Below are positions 39,672-51,727 of a stretch of 64,000 nucleotides of DNA, one piece after another (the stretch's first letter is position 1; each line of letters opens with the position of its first letter). This DNA comes from Tilletiopsis washingtonensis (taxonomy: Eukaryota > Basidiomycota > Exobasidiomycetes > Entylomatales): contig NW_020312013.1 in NCBI RefSeq assembly GCF_003144115.1, positions 413,143-477,142 on the forward strand. Reading direction: 5' to 3'. Position numbers and translations under genes: made by a program. A model generated the notes under the pieces. The model worked only from the letters and a program-made list of their open reading frames with translations, was not told the origin of the DNA and searched no databases.

Positions 39672-42013
39672 ATGGCGTCCCCGCACGGCACGTCGCCCTC
39701 GCTGCCGCCTCTCGCCGGCGGCAGCGGCAGCGGCAGCAGTGCGCCCGAGGGCACTCCCACGGCCGCCGGCGCATCTGCGGCAGCACCCGGCGCACGCTCC
39801 TCGTCGCCGTCGTCGCCGTACGTGTCGCCCATCATTCCGCGCCGGCGCCTCGGCGCACTGACGGGCGACGACGCCTCGAGCGACGTCCTCTCCAGCCTCA
39901 CGCTGCCGCCGCCCATTCCACGGCGTCGCGGCGCCGTCAGCGGTGCGTCGGGCCCGTCGCTGCCCTTCCCGCCGCTGGGCCGCGCACGCCGTGGCTCGCG
40001 CGGCCCCAGCCCGTCCGGCGGCAGCGTCGACGGCAGCGACGAACTGCCCGTGCTGGCGCCCATCGGCATCCCCACGCAGCGGCGCGGCGCCATTGCCGGG
40101 CCCGCGACGAGTGGCTCGACGTACCCGCGCCACAACGCCCCGCCATATGGCTCGTCGCTGCATCCGTTCGAGGGCGGGCCCGGCGGCACGAGTAGTGCGC
40201 CGCCCAGCTCCGGCGCCGCAGACGTGCCCTTCTACGCCGTCTCTGCGCTCTCGGGTCCCGGGCCCTCGGCCTCGATCCCCGCAGCATGGACGGATCTGCG
40301 GCGTCCCTCGCGCGGCAGTGCGCCGCCGCTCGACGGCTCGCTCGGCGCCGGCGGGCCTTCGAGCGACAGCTTGGGCCCCTCGAGCGCCTATGCCGCCAGC
40401 ATCGCGGCCTCGAGCGCTGCGGCGGGCGGCTACGCGCCGGCATACTCCCACCCGGGACCCGTGCCGTCTATGATGAGCATGTCGCACGCCGGCTACGGCG
40501 CGCCACGCCCCGCATGGGCGCCTGGCATGAGTGGGCCTTCGCACCCTGCCGTCATGGCGCTGCATCACGGCGGTGGCGGCGGCGGCGGCGGTGACATGTA
40601 CGGCGCGCCGCATCCCTACGGCCACATGATGACGGCCGGCGGCTTCGACATGAGCAAGCCACGTCCGCGCTCCGGCCCACGCATCGAGAGCGACGTGCCG
40701 CGCAACTTCCGCTGCCAGTACGCCGGCTGCCCGGCGCGCTTCCAGCGCAACCACGATCTCAAGCGCCACCAGCGTGGGCATCTGGCCACGCGGCCGTTTG
40801 CATGCAGCTGCGGCAAGAGCTTCAGCCGCAAGGATGCGCTGAAGCGACACATGCTTGTCAAGGTGAGCTGCGCAGTTGCGGGCATAGTGTCTGCGTCCGA
40901 CCTGTAGGCTCACATCTCATCTTGCAGGGCTGCGGAGCGTCGAACAACTCGCGCGACGGCGACGGCAAGGGTCCGGGCGGCGACGCCAAGAGCGGCAGCG
41001 GCGGCCCGCACGGCGGCCCGCACAACGGCGACGGCGGCGACGAGGGCGGCGAGTACGACGACGACATGGAGCACGACGACTACGACGACGGCAACGAGGA
41101 CATGGGCGACTCGTCCGTCGGCGAGGCCGCACGCGGCACCAGCGAGGCCGACGCGAGTCGGGAGCGTGCCTACTCGGGCGGCGCGGCGAGCCAGAGCAGC
41201 TGGCATGAGCAGCAGCAGCAACAGCAGCACCAGCAGCAGCAGCAGCAGCAGCAACACTCGCACTATATGCAACAGCAAGCCCACACGCGCGTCGTCTCTG
41301 CGCCAGCTCCGCAGGCTCACTACGGCGGCGGCGGCCTGCAGATGCCGCCGTACGGCATTGCTCCCGGCTCTCCGCGTGCTCGCGCACAGGCCCCGTTCAT
41401 GCCTCAGCGCACCGCGTTGCAGCAACAGCACTCGTCGCCTTCGCTAGGAGGAGGCGGACACGGCGTCAACTACTCTCCCTCGCAGCCGCCAAGCTCGACG
41501 AGCGGCATGAGCGATGATCTGCTGCTTGCGTGGTCGCGCGGTGCGCCCGGTGCTCATGCAGACGGAGCGTCGGACGGCGAACCTGCAGCACGAGGCGGCG
41601 CGGGCAGGCCGCCCATGGCGCGCACGGAGAGCGTGGATGTGCTCAGTGCGGGCTACTCGGGCGCCGAGAGCAGCAGTCCAGATGCAGGCGGCAGTGCAAA
41701 TGGAGGCGCAGCGGCAAAGGCTCCCCCCTCGCTCTTCCCTTCCTCGGCCGGCTCGACGGCCTTCGGCGCCGGCAGCACCTGGGGCGCCAGTGCGAGCGGC
41801 GGTCAACCAGCGGCATACGCTTACGGTCTGCCTCCGCCGCCGGACGTCGCCGAGGAGCCCGAGATGGCAGCTGCTACCACTGCGGCTGCCGCGGCGGCCG
41901 TCACGGCAAGCAGTGTGCCCAGCAGTGTCCTCGCGAGCGCGGCCGGCGCCCTGAGCCGCCGCGAGAGCGTCACGAGCCTGCTGGCGTTCCACTCGCCACG
42001 AGCTGTTGGCTAG
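39672..42013 (+). CDS. Zinc-finger transcription factor (C2H2 plus C2HC pair), 758 aa
   Basis: Two exons, 39672-40862 and 40928-42013. A Ser/Pro/Gly-rich N-terminus precedes two fingers. Finger 1 is FRCQYAGCPARFQRNHDL KRHQRGH-type (Cys348, Cys353, His366, His370). Finger 2 is CSCGKSFSRKDALKRH with a final Cys (Cys378, Cys380, His393, Cys399) supplied by exon 2 as KGC. The tandem fingers with RKDAL and terminal KGC recall fungal Swi5/Ace2-like DNA-binding domains. The C-terminal half has an acidic Asp/Glu/Gly stretch, a polyglutamine tract (about residues 490-512) and Ser/Ala/Gly-rich regions typical of activation domains. DNA target and regulon are unknown. The start is the first ATG after a C/T-rich leader; the frame is open upstream. 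Confidence 0.88.
41209..41255 (+). repeat. CAG/CAA repeat encoding polyglutamine
   Basis: A run of CAG with a few CAA and CAC interruptions inside exon 2 of the zinc-finger gene. It encodes Gln runs broken by His. Such tracts vary in length between strains by slippage. Confidence 0.95.
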
Positions 42014-43163
42014 GCGCACAACGCCCGGCAATTCCACCTCGCGCATCTTTCTTCGCATCCTCAATCTCCGAATCGCTCCACTCAACTGTCTCCCTCGGCA
42101 TTGCCTGCCTGGGACACGCTGGCAGCCCAGCCCCTCCGCTCCTCCACCCCTCGCCTCCATCCGGCCGGTCTCCTGCTTCCCATGCGCGCTCCTCTCCGCT
42201 CCCTCTCTCTGCTCTCTGGTCCCCTCTATCCCTTCGCACCGCAAAGCACCTCGCCCTTCCACCCAGGTTTCTCTTATTCTGCTCCGGATCACCCCATCTC
42301 CCCTGTGCGGCCCGCTGCCTGCTTCTCTCCAGTCACCCGACGTGGTCTGCCTTCTCCTTATTCCGGCCCCCAGCGCTCTGCCTCGCGATCTGCCTCGCGC
42401 CAGCGTTGCCTCCTTCTCTTTGTCGCCATGCCCGTCGCGCGCGCCCGCAGCGCCGCCTGCAATTTGCATCGTCATTGTCACCCTGTGCTGCTGGGCGCTG
42501 TGAGAGCGAGCCGGTGCCGAGAGACGGCTGGTGCGAACGCCAGGGCCTCGCGGGACCTCGTCTTGGGGCTGCCGTCACGTGCGGCGTGGGAGCGAGCCCC
42601 TGCGCGGACAGAGGGCCGTCGAAGGCGCACGGCGGCTGCATCTGACACGGCGTGCGTGCCTGGCGCTCCCGGCTGCCCTGTGATGACGCTGGCCGGCCGC
42701 GCGAGCGACCCTCGCGCCTCGCGAGTCGTGCACGGCGCAGGCGTGACGGCCGCTGATCGACCTCGGCTCGCCTCGACTGCGCGGCGCGCCCCGCTCCCTT
42801 CTCCTCGCCCACCATCACCACCGCCCGGCCTGCCTCAAGTCAGCTCCCGCAAGGCCGTCTCTCCCTCCCACCACCCGCACCGCACCGCCACGCCGCCCGG
42901 CTCGCCTCCACTCTCGCCTCGCCTGCTGCGCCCGCCCCCACGCATGCAGCCCCTCGCTGCGTCTGCGTCGTGCTGCCCCTGACTCTGCCCACCGCTCGCA
43001 AGTGCGCCAGCGCTCGCGGTCTCTGCTGCGCCCTCACAGCGCCGCGCTGCCCGCACCCGCACTTGCCTGCCTCTCGCGCACCAACTCGACGCCCTTGCCG
43101 CCAGTCGCTCTTCGCCTTCTCTCCGAAGCCCAAGCCCTGCCGTGCGAGCTGCGCCGACATCTA
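42014..43163. other. Pyrimidine-rich intergenic region
   Basis: About 1.15 kb between two same-strand genes, the only neighbouring pair in the window that is not on opposite strands. Long CT-rich stretches (about 42040-42430 and 42780-42960) suggest the leader and promoter of the HECT gene. No gene on either strand is supported. Confidence 0.55.
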
Positions 43164-46100
43164 ATGGAGGACTCGCGCGCGCAGTCTAACCCGAGTCACC
43201 CCACCACACACGCGCCGTCACTCCCTGCTCCCGACACTGCATCTGCTGCACCCGCCGCCGCGCCGCACACGCCTGCCCTCGCCGCCGCCAAGCGCCACAC
43301 TCGCTCCTCCACCACCCTAGACACCGGCACTGGCAGCAGCAGCAGCAGCAGCAGCAGCGCCGCCGCCGCCGCCGCCGCCCCGCCTGCTTCCGCACACAGC
43401 GCTCGCCGCGTCACTCGCGCTGCCGCCGCCGCAGCTGCCGCCGCCGTTGCATCGCCCGCCAGCGCCGCCTCGCCGTCGTCGCTCTCCAGCGCCTCGTCGT
43501 CGCGCCGCTCCAAGCGCAGCTCCGGCAGCGACGCCTCGTCGCTCAGCCAGCGCGCCCGCTCGCCTGCAGACACGCCGGCCACGACGGCATACAGCACGCC
43601 GGCCACCGTGCCTGCCTCTGCCGCCTCGTCGTCGTCGCGTGCACTCAAGAAGCGCGCTGCGCCGCAGGACCTCGACGACGAGCACGACGCCGAGACCACT
43701 GCCGCTGCTGCATCAGACGCCACGCCGTCTCGTGCGTCCAAGACTCGCGCGTCTGCACGCTCGCTCCGCTCCAGGTGGGTCATTCTCTCGCTCCGCTCAC
43801 GCGCAGCAGCTGATCCCTCTCCCTCCAGGGCCTCGACGCTCGCAGCGTCTTCGTCCAGCAAGGGCAAGAAGCGCCAGATCTCGCCCGAGCAGGCCGAGCC
43901 CGCCGGTCCAAGCAGCGACTCGTCGCGCAGCGCCAAGCGCCAGCGCCACTCGGACAGCGGCGCCTACAACCTGCGCCCTCGTGCTTCTGCCGCCTCGCTC
44001 GCCGACCAAGCAGCCGAGCCCAGCAGCAGCCGCAGCGGCGCCGCGAGTTCTCGCCGCAAGACGCGCTCCAGCATGAGCGGTCCTCGAGTGTCCAACAGCT
44101 CCGCCTCGGGCTCTACGGTCGACGTCGCGGGCAGCAGCGCCGGCGGCAGCCGCGCCGCAGCCGTGGCGGCCAAGGGCAAGAGCAAGGCGCGCAGCTCTGG
44201 CGCGCGTGGCTCGCGTGCGGCAGCGGCGCGCGGCGCCTCGGACGCGCCGCCGCGCATGAAGGCCGAGTGCGACGACGACCAGATGGAGGTCGACGTCGAG
44301 GCCGGTGCCGCGCTCGCCGACGCTGCCGACGAGGCCGAGGCCGAGGCAGAGGCCAAGTACTCCTTCAGCGAACTCAGCGGTAGCCACAGTCCCGAGGACG
44401 AAGAGGACGAGGGCGACGATGACGACGAAGACGCGGCAGCCGACAGCGGCGCCAGTCCCTTTGGCGCGCTGCAGATGGACGAGGACGACGAGGATGACGA
44501 TGAGGATGAGGGTCCGTACGACGACGAGGACGACATGGATGACCCGTACGGCGATGGCGGTCTTGGCGCGACGGGCGCCTATGGCCAGCTGCGCGCCATG
44601 GCAGGCTACATGTCGGGCCTCTCGGGCCGCTTCCGCACCCTGCTGGCGTCGCTGCGCAACTATGGCGACCCGACGATCCAGCTCGTGGCGCTACAGGAGC
44701 TCAGCGAGGTGCTCAGCATGAGCAATGAAGACACGCTCGCCGGCTACTTTCCGCTCGAGAGCTTCGTCCGCGAGCTCATTCACCTCATGGGCGGGCCCAA
44801 GCCGAGCGAGGCCGGTGCTGCTGGCGCAGCGGCAGAGGACAGCGGCGACGAGGAGGAACGCCTCAACGCCGCCGCTATTGCGGCCGCCACGGCCGAGGAC
44901 AACGGCGAGGCCGCACTGCTGGCGTGCCGCTGTCTTGCCAACCTCATCGAGGCGATGCCGTACGCCGCCCACCAGGTCGTCGGCATGGGCCTGCTGCCCG
45001 TGCTCCTCTCGAAGCTCAAGGAGATTCAGTTCATCGATCTGGCGGAGCAGGTGCTGCAGGTGAGCTGCGCCACGCGCGCGTGCTGCGTCCGCGACTGCGC
45101 ACTGACGCTTCTCCCACAGACGCTCGAGAAGATCTCGGCCGAGTATCCGACGGCCATCGTGCGCGAGGGCGGCCTGCTGGCCATGCTGCAGTTCATCGAC
45201 TTCTTCGGCGTGCACGTGCAGCGCACGGCCATGCAGGCGGCGGCGCACTGCTGCCGCAAGCTGGGCGAGGAGTCGTTTGCAAAGGTGCGCGAGGTGATGC
45301 CGATCATCCAGAACGTGCTGGGCTACGCGGATCAGCGCCTCGTCGAGTCGGCATGCAAGTGCGTCGTGCGTGCCGTCGAGAGCTACCGCCATCATGGCGA
45401 GCTGCTGGAGCAGCTTCTGACCGGCGAGCTCCTCTCTGCCGTCAACGCCATCCTGCTGCCCGGCTCGGCTGCCGGTGTCTCGGGCGGCGGCGGCGGCGCC
45501 ACCGCCGTCAGCACATCGACGTACACCGACATCCTCAAGATGCTCAGCTCGGCCGCGCACGCCAGTCCCAAGGTGGCCGTGATGCTGCTCGAGCACAACA
45601 TCGTCGAGACGCTCTATCTGCTGCTCACTGGATCACCGGCACCGGCAGAGGACGGCTCGGGCGGCCGTGGACCTGCGGCGCTGGATTCCGTGCCCGGTGA
45701 GACCGAAGGCGCGGGCGGCGCGGCGTCTGGCTCTGCCGAGGCGGCGCCCATTGCCGTCGTGGCGCAGGCCAGTGATGCTCTCGTCGTCGACAGCGTGGCC
45801 GTGGCCGACGTGGCGGTGCTGCAGAACCTGGCACAGCGGCCCAAAGAGCAAGTGCAGGAGGCGCTCTCGCTCGTGGGAGAGCTCATGCCGCCGCTGCCAC
45901 GCGACGGCGTCTTCGATGCACGCGCCTACAGCGAGAAGGCGTACCTGCGCAAGAAGAGCCGCGATGCCAAGAATGCGCGTGCGGCACAGCGCGCAAAGGC
46001 GGCGGCCGCAAAGGGCGGCAACACGGCCATCAAGCAGGAGCCCGACGCCGAGATGGCGAGCGCAACGGCTTCTTCGAGCGCGGCGCCGGCGCCCTCTGCC

Positions 46101-49100
46101 GACGTGCCGATCAAGAGCGAGCGCGTCAAGACGGAGCGCGAGCTGGCAAAGGAGTCGGCACAGGCCAAGCGCGTCGAGATGCTCACGGAGCGCAAGGCGC
46201 TCGTCAAGCGCTTCACACAGCTCGTCCTGCCCACGCTCGTCGAGGTGTACGCCGCCAGCGTGGCGCTGCATGTGCGCACAAAGGCCCTCTCGGGCATCCT
46301 CAAGATCGTCAGCTTCGTCGAGGCCGAGCCGCTCAGCGAGGTGCTTGACGTGAGTTGTGCTGGTGCGGCTCCATCATCTCTTGCTGATCACGCGTCGACC
46401 ATCAGAACGTCCCGCTGGCCAGCTTCGCAGCGAGCATCCTGTCTGCACGCGACAACCCGGCGCTGGTCCTGGGCGCGCTGCAGATGGTCGAACTGCTCAA
46501 CGCCAAGCTGCCGAGCGTGTACAGCGCCGCTCTGCGCCGCGAGGGCGTCGTGTGGGAGATCGAGGACATTGCCAACAAGGAGCCGACGGCATCGACGGTG
46601 GCCGCCTCGCCCTCCAAGACGCGCGATGACAAGCCTGCAGCGACCAACCCCTCGGTCTCGGCATCTGCACAGCTGCTCCAGGCCCTCGCTGGCGATGGCC
46701 GTCGCGCCGACGACGCCAGCCCCGAGGCATCTCGTGCGCGCCTGCAGGCGCTGCGCGAGCAGACACGCGAGCTCACCGAGGCCAGTGCACGCTTTCTCGC
46801 GGCGGGCAGCAGCATTACCAGGAAGCCGCCGGTCACCAGCGCAGATGCGGCCGTCGCAGCTGCGACGGAGCAGGAGGACGCCAACATCTGGCGCGCGCGC
46901 CTGCTGCGCGACCGCTTCAACGAGGACGTCGTGGCGGGCGGCACGGCCGAAGGCTCCGAGGCTCTGCGTGCACTCGACAACCTGCAGGCTCTCTCGGCCA
47001 CGCTTGGTGCCGAGGCTGTCGGTGACGAGGCTGTAGCCGAGCAGACGCTGCAGGCCATCGCGCCGCTCTTCTCGCAGCGCGACAGTCCCATCTCCAGCTT
47101 CGAGCTGCTGCGCTCCGGCCTCGTCGACGCGCTGTACGAGTTTGCAGTCGGCAACTCGGCGGCTGTGCCGACAGAGCGGCGCCGGGCACTCTTGCTCGAC
47201 GCACTCATGGCCAGCTCTGCCGACGGCGGCTCGACGGCCGCGGCGGCGCTGGTGCGCCGCCTGCAGGAGACGCTGAGCCGCCTGGAGAAGTTTGAGATCA
47301 CCGCGGCCATCACCAGTGGCGGCGAGGACACGCGGCGCAGCCCCACGGCCAACGTCTCGCGCGCCGTGCGCCTCAAGCTCGTCGCCGACGGCAACACGAC
47401 GGGCATCCCGCGCACGTGCCAGAATGCGTTGATCACCATCCACGCCATCGCGCCTTTCCAGGCGGTCAACGACTATCTGCGGCCCAAGATTGCCGCGGGT
47501 CTCGCTGGCGGCCCGTCGGCGATTGGTGCTGGGGCCGGCGCGGCATCCCGCCTCTCCGGCATGCTGGCCGCAATGGCCGACTCGGGGCTCGAGCTGCCGC
47601 CCGGTCTCGCTGCCGCTGCCGCAGCCGTCGCAGCAGGTGGCCGCAAGAGAGTTGGCGCAGCAGACGCCCCTGCCGCCACTGCGTCCAGCGCCGCGGCAGA
47701 GGCCGGCTCGTCGAGCGCTGCAGCTGCACCGGCCTCCTCGAGCGAAGCTTCGGAGAAGCCGCGGCGCAGCTCGCGCCTCAGCGGTGCAAGCGCGCTGGGC
47801 GAGGCCGAGGCGCCAGACAGCGCGCCAGACGTCAAGGCTGAGGCTGATGTGAAGGCCGAGGCCCCGGCAGCCGCTGCTGCCGCGGACGCGCGCGACGAGG
47901 GCGAGGATGAGAACTCGGCTGCGGCGCGCCGCATCGTTGAGGACTTCATGGGCGCCATGGACGAGGAGGACGAGTTCGGCGGCGACTACGACGAGGAAGA
48001 CATCATCGACGACGCGGCCATGTCGGGCTTCGCGGCGCGTGCCGGCGACACGTCGACGTCGAGCAACGAGGACCGCACGGTGAACCTCAAGGTCACGGGC
48101 GACGCGAGCTCCGCCAGTGCGGGCACGCCGGCCGCGTCGCGGTCAGGCTCGGGCAATAACGCCGCGGTCCCGGCAGCCACCGCCGCGAGCGGCAGCGGCA
48201 GCAGTACCGAGACGGCCGCTGCGCCGAAGCCGTCGTACGCGTCCATGGCGCAGAAGCAGCCAAACGACTGGCACCTCGTGTTCGAGGTCGGCGGACAGCC
48301 CGTCAGCCTCGACTCGACGATCTACCGTGCGATCCACAATTTCGAGATGACGCCGGAGCGCCAGACCACCGGCCTGCACCGCCACATTTGGAACAACGTG
48401 TACACGGTCAAGTTCCGCCGCGTCGACGGGCCGGCACCCGCACCTGCTGCGGGTGAGTTTCGTGCGCAGGCACGCCTGGGCCACACCGCTGACCTTCGCA
48501 CAGCCGCCGCGACGCCCGAGCCGGAGGACGCCTCGTCGTCGGCCGTCGTGCTGCCCTCTTCTGTCGCCGAGGACGCGTCGTTCGCCAAAATTCTGCAGCT
48601 GCTGAGCGTGCTGCACGAGCTCAACGCCGAGTGGCGGCAGGACCCAGCGCGCAGCGAGAGTGCCGGCGTGGCTGCGCTCTCCGAGGCCGCATTCGTCAAC
48701 AACAAGCTGACGGCCAAGCTGAACCGGCAGCTCGAGGAGCCGCTGGTCGTGGCGAGCGCGTGTCTGCCCGACTGGGCGCTCGAGCTGCCCAAGACGTTCC
48801 CCTTCCTCTTCCCCTTCGAGGCGCGCTACTCGTTCCTGCAGAACACGGCCTTTGACTGCCCGCGCCTCATCGCGCGCTGGCAGACGCAGCAGTCGCGCAA
48901 CCAGGATCCCTCGTCGGCGGCGGCGGCGTCGCGCACCGACGATGCGCGTGCCGTCGTGGGCCGCCTGAGCCGGCAGAAGGTGCGCATCGGGCGGCAGAAC
49001 ATCTTCGGCTCGGCGCTCAAGGTGTTTGAGCTCTACGGCTCGTCGTCGGCGCTGCTGGAGATCGAGTACTTCGACGAGGTCGGCACGGGCCTGGGACCAA

Positions 49101-50113
49101 CGCTCGAGTTCTACGCACTCGTCAGCAAGGAGTTTGCACGCAAGGATCTCGGCCTCTGGCGCGACGACGGCGCCGGCGCGGCCGACTCGCGCTTCGTCTC
49201 TGCCAAGCAGGGCCTCTTCCCGGCCGTGGCCGACGCCGCGACGCGCGCGGCGGCACAGACGCCCGAGAGCGAGGCGGCAAAGACGAATCTGCGGCTGCAG
49301 TCCTTTGTCGTGCTGGGCCAGTTCGTCGCAAAGGCGCTGCTCGACTCGCGCATCATCGACGTGCACTTTTCGTCGGTGTTCCTGCGCGCTGCGCTGCTCA
49401 ACGGCCGTGTGCCCGAGACGCTCGCCACGCTGGCGCAGGTGGACGCAGCGCTGGCGCGCAGCATGCAGCAGCTGCTTGCCATGCCGCCCGCCGACGTCGA
49501 GGCGCTCGGCCTCGACTTTACGCTTCCGGGCCGCGCCGAGTACGAGCTGCACGCCGGCGGCGCCAGCGAGACGGTCACGGGCGCCACGGTGCAGCAGTAC
49601 GTGGCCGAGGTGCTCTCGCACACGCTCGTGCAGGGCGTGCGACCCTACGTGCGCGCCTTCCGCCGCGGCTTCAACGGCATCTTGCCGCTCGGCAGCATGG
49701 CCAGCTTCAGTGCCGACGAGCTCGTGCTGCTCTTTGGCAACACTGACGAGGACTGGAGCGAGGCGACGCTGCTGGCTGCCATCAAGCCCGACCACGGCTT
49801 CACGGGCGACAGTCTGGCGTTCCGCGACGTCGTCGCGCTGATGGCGGCCTTCTCGCTCGACGAGCGCCGGCGCTTCCTGCAGTGGCTCACGGGCTCGCCC
49901 AAGCTGCCCATCGGCGGCCTGGCGGGCCTGCACCCGCAGCTGACGATCGTCAAGCGGCCGCACGAGGCGCCGCTGACGCCCGACGACTACCTGCCCTCGG
50001 TCATGACGTGCGTCAACTACCTCAAGCTGCCCGCCTACTCGAGCCGCGACGTCATGCGCCGCCGCCTCGAGACGGCCATGCGCGAGGGCGGCACGAGCTT
50101 CCACCTGTCGTGA
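43164..50113 (+). CDS. UFD4: UFD4/TRIP12-type HECT E3 ubiquitin ligase, 2,242 aa
   Basis: Exons 43164-43774, 43829-45059, 45120-46349, 46406-48452 and 48504-50113. Order: a Ser/Ala-rich disordered N-terminus with low-complexity runs, an acidic Asp/Glu block, and an armadillo-like region (YFPLESFVRELIHLMGG, EQVLQTLEKISAEYPTAIV, REGGLLAMLQFIDFFGV) as in TRIP12/Ufd4. A second acidic region and a C-terminal HECT domain follow. The HECT domain includes LEIEYFDEVGTGLGPTLEFY and ends LPSVMTCVNYLKLPAYSS with the thioester Cys at about residue 2209. Ufd4/TRIP12 ligases act in the ubiquitin-fusion-degradation pathway. Three of the four introns (54, 60 and 51 nt) are stop-free and in frame; the 60-nt one interrupts the conserved armadillo sequence, so it must be spliced. 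An upstream in-frame ATG at 43002 exists but adds a C-rich leader-like segment. Confidence 0.93.
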
Positions 50114-50422
50114 GGCGTGCGAGGCCCGAGCGCGCTAGACGGGCACTCCAGTGCCACACCATCCCATCATCCCTTCCGTCCAGCATTGACCCCTACATCC
50201 ATGCCTCTTTCCCTCTCCCTCATGCGCTACCACACCAGACTTGGCTTCTCTTTCCCACCTCTTTCACCTCATGCGCTCGCGACTTCCCCCACCATTCAGT
50301 CTTGGCAACGATTATCGGCACATTCCATCAGCGCGCCGTGCGAGAGAGAGAGAGAGAGAGAGATCGATTAAGGGTGTGTGTAGTCTAGAGCAGGAGGTGT
50401 GACAAACGCGGGCTGCGCGCGA
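50114..50422. other. Convergent 3' intergenic region with a GA microsatellite
   Basis: About 310 bases between the convergent HECT and fRMsr genes. It is C/T-rich on the plus strand and contains a (GA)n run at 50342-50362. It probably holds both 3' UTRs. Confidence 0.6.
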
Positions 50423-51451
50423 TCACCAATCGCAAGCATCGACCAGGAGCCTCGCGATGCCCTCCAGGCCCTTGCGATCCTCGTCGTCGAAGCCCTCGAG
50501 CTGTTCACAGTCGATGTCCAGCACGCCGATGATGACGTCTTGCCCGTCTCCGCGGCCTGCCCACTCTGGCCGGCTCGCGTCGAAGGCCGAGAGGCGGCCG
50601 CGGGCAATAACGAGCGGCACGACAATCTCGGAGCGCGAAGCACTGTCGCATGCGATGTGGCCCGCTGTTCTCTTGCCATGTCAGCACAGCACAGCAGGAG
50701 TGAAGCCGAGGCAGGAGCTGACGCACGGTACGCGTCGGTGTCGCGCACGACGACGGAGGTGGGAGGCAGCACGGCACTGCCGTCTGCGCACACGCCCTTG
50801 CCTGCGATGGACGGAATGGCCTGGCAGGCGGGCAGGCCGTGGAAGGGCGCGAGGAGCAGAGTGGGCCGCTTTTGCGGGCCGGAATGAGGGATGAGAGGGG
50901 AGAGGAGGTAGAAGCCTGAGCCACGAACAGAGAGAGGGGCAAGGGAGGGGCAAGAGAGGTCAGTGAGCTGCGCCCCAAAGAGAAGCCGGGCGCAGCAGAA
51001 GGACGACGGCAAGACTTGCCGCTGTGGCTCTGCTGGGGGTGCCAGGCTTGACGTTCGAAGGAGACGGCCTGCGCATGGCCAGCCGTACCTGCCTGCGGAT
51101 CCCACCCTCGCCTCTCCTCGCTGCCACACTGCCTCCTCGCTGCCACCCTGCCTCCTCGCGCTCTGCGATGCCTCTCGCCTGTCTCTCGCCGCTCGCGACT
51201 CGCCTTGCGCCCCTCTGCTCCCCCTCTTGCCTCCTAGCTGCGCACTCACCGGCCCAGTTGATGCGCTTGCCCCTGCTGCGCTTCCACTCGTTGAGCGCGG
51301 CATACAGCACGCTGCTGGCGTTGGCCAGGTTGCACACCCAGGCGCGCTGCCCCTCGCACAGCGCGGCGACCTGCTCGCCGACGTGCGCGTAGAAGGCGGC
51401 GGGCGAGGCGAGCGCGGCGGCAGGCAGCGTGGCGGCGTCGGCGTGGACCAT
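50423..51451 (-). CDS. Free methionine-(R)-sulfoxide reductase (GAF domain), 210 aa
   Basis: Exons in transcript order: 51451-51250, 50915-50727 and 50664-50423. The protein is one GAF domain: WVCNLANASSVLYAAL, INWAGFYLL (formed across intron 1), LAPFHGLPACQAI, GKGVCADGSA, YPGHIACDSASRSEIVVPL and GVLDIDCEQLEGFDDED. Three cysteines (about 98, 110 and 136) sit with spacing like the Cys91/101/125 set of the yeast fRMsr, which reduces free methionine-R-sulfoxide using thioredoxin. Length matches the family. The first intron is 334 nt, long for this window, and contains repeated CTCGC/GCCTC-type motifs. The enzyme would be cytosolic and protect against methionine oxidation. Its start is 276 bases from the divergent DUF202 gene. 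Confidence 0.92.
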
Positions 51452-51727
51452 GGCGGCGCGAGCTGCGAGGGCGTTGATGAGGCAGGGAGAGAAGGAGCGC
51501 AGTAGAGTGAGGTCCGGAAGAAGCCAAGCCCCGTGCGCAAGAAGAAGGTGGAGCTCGTGCACGCGCGGCGAAAGCACGCCATGCGCTTGACAGGCGTGGG
51601 AACCTGAACGCCTCGACGGCGGGGGGCGCGGGCCGTGCAGCGTGCTGGTGCGTTCGCTCGGCCTCTCGCCCTCGACTCTCCCGACCACAACAGCAACCAC
51701 AGGCGTGCACAGCGACGACGCTCGCCG

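Noticed and set aside
48143-50104. 653-codon minus-strand frame opposite the HECT domain
   Set aside because: The plus strand here encodes a conserved HECT domain with its catalytic Cys, so the reverse frame is an antisense shadow rich in Arg and His.
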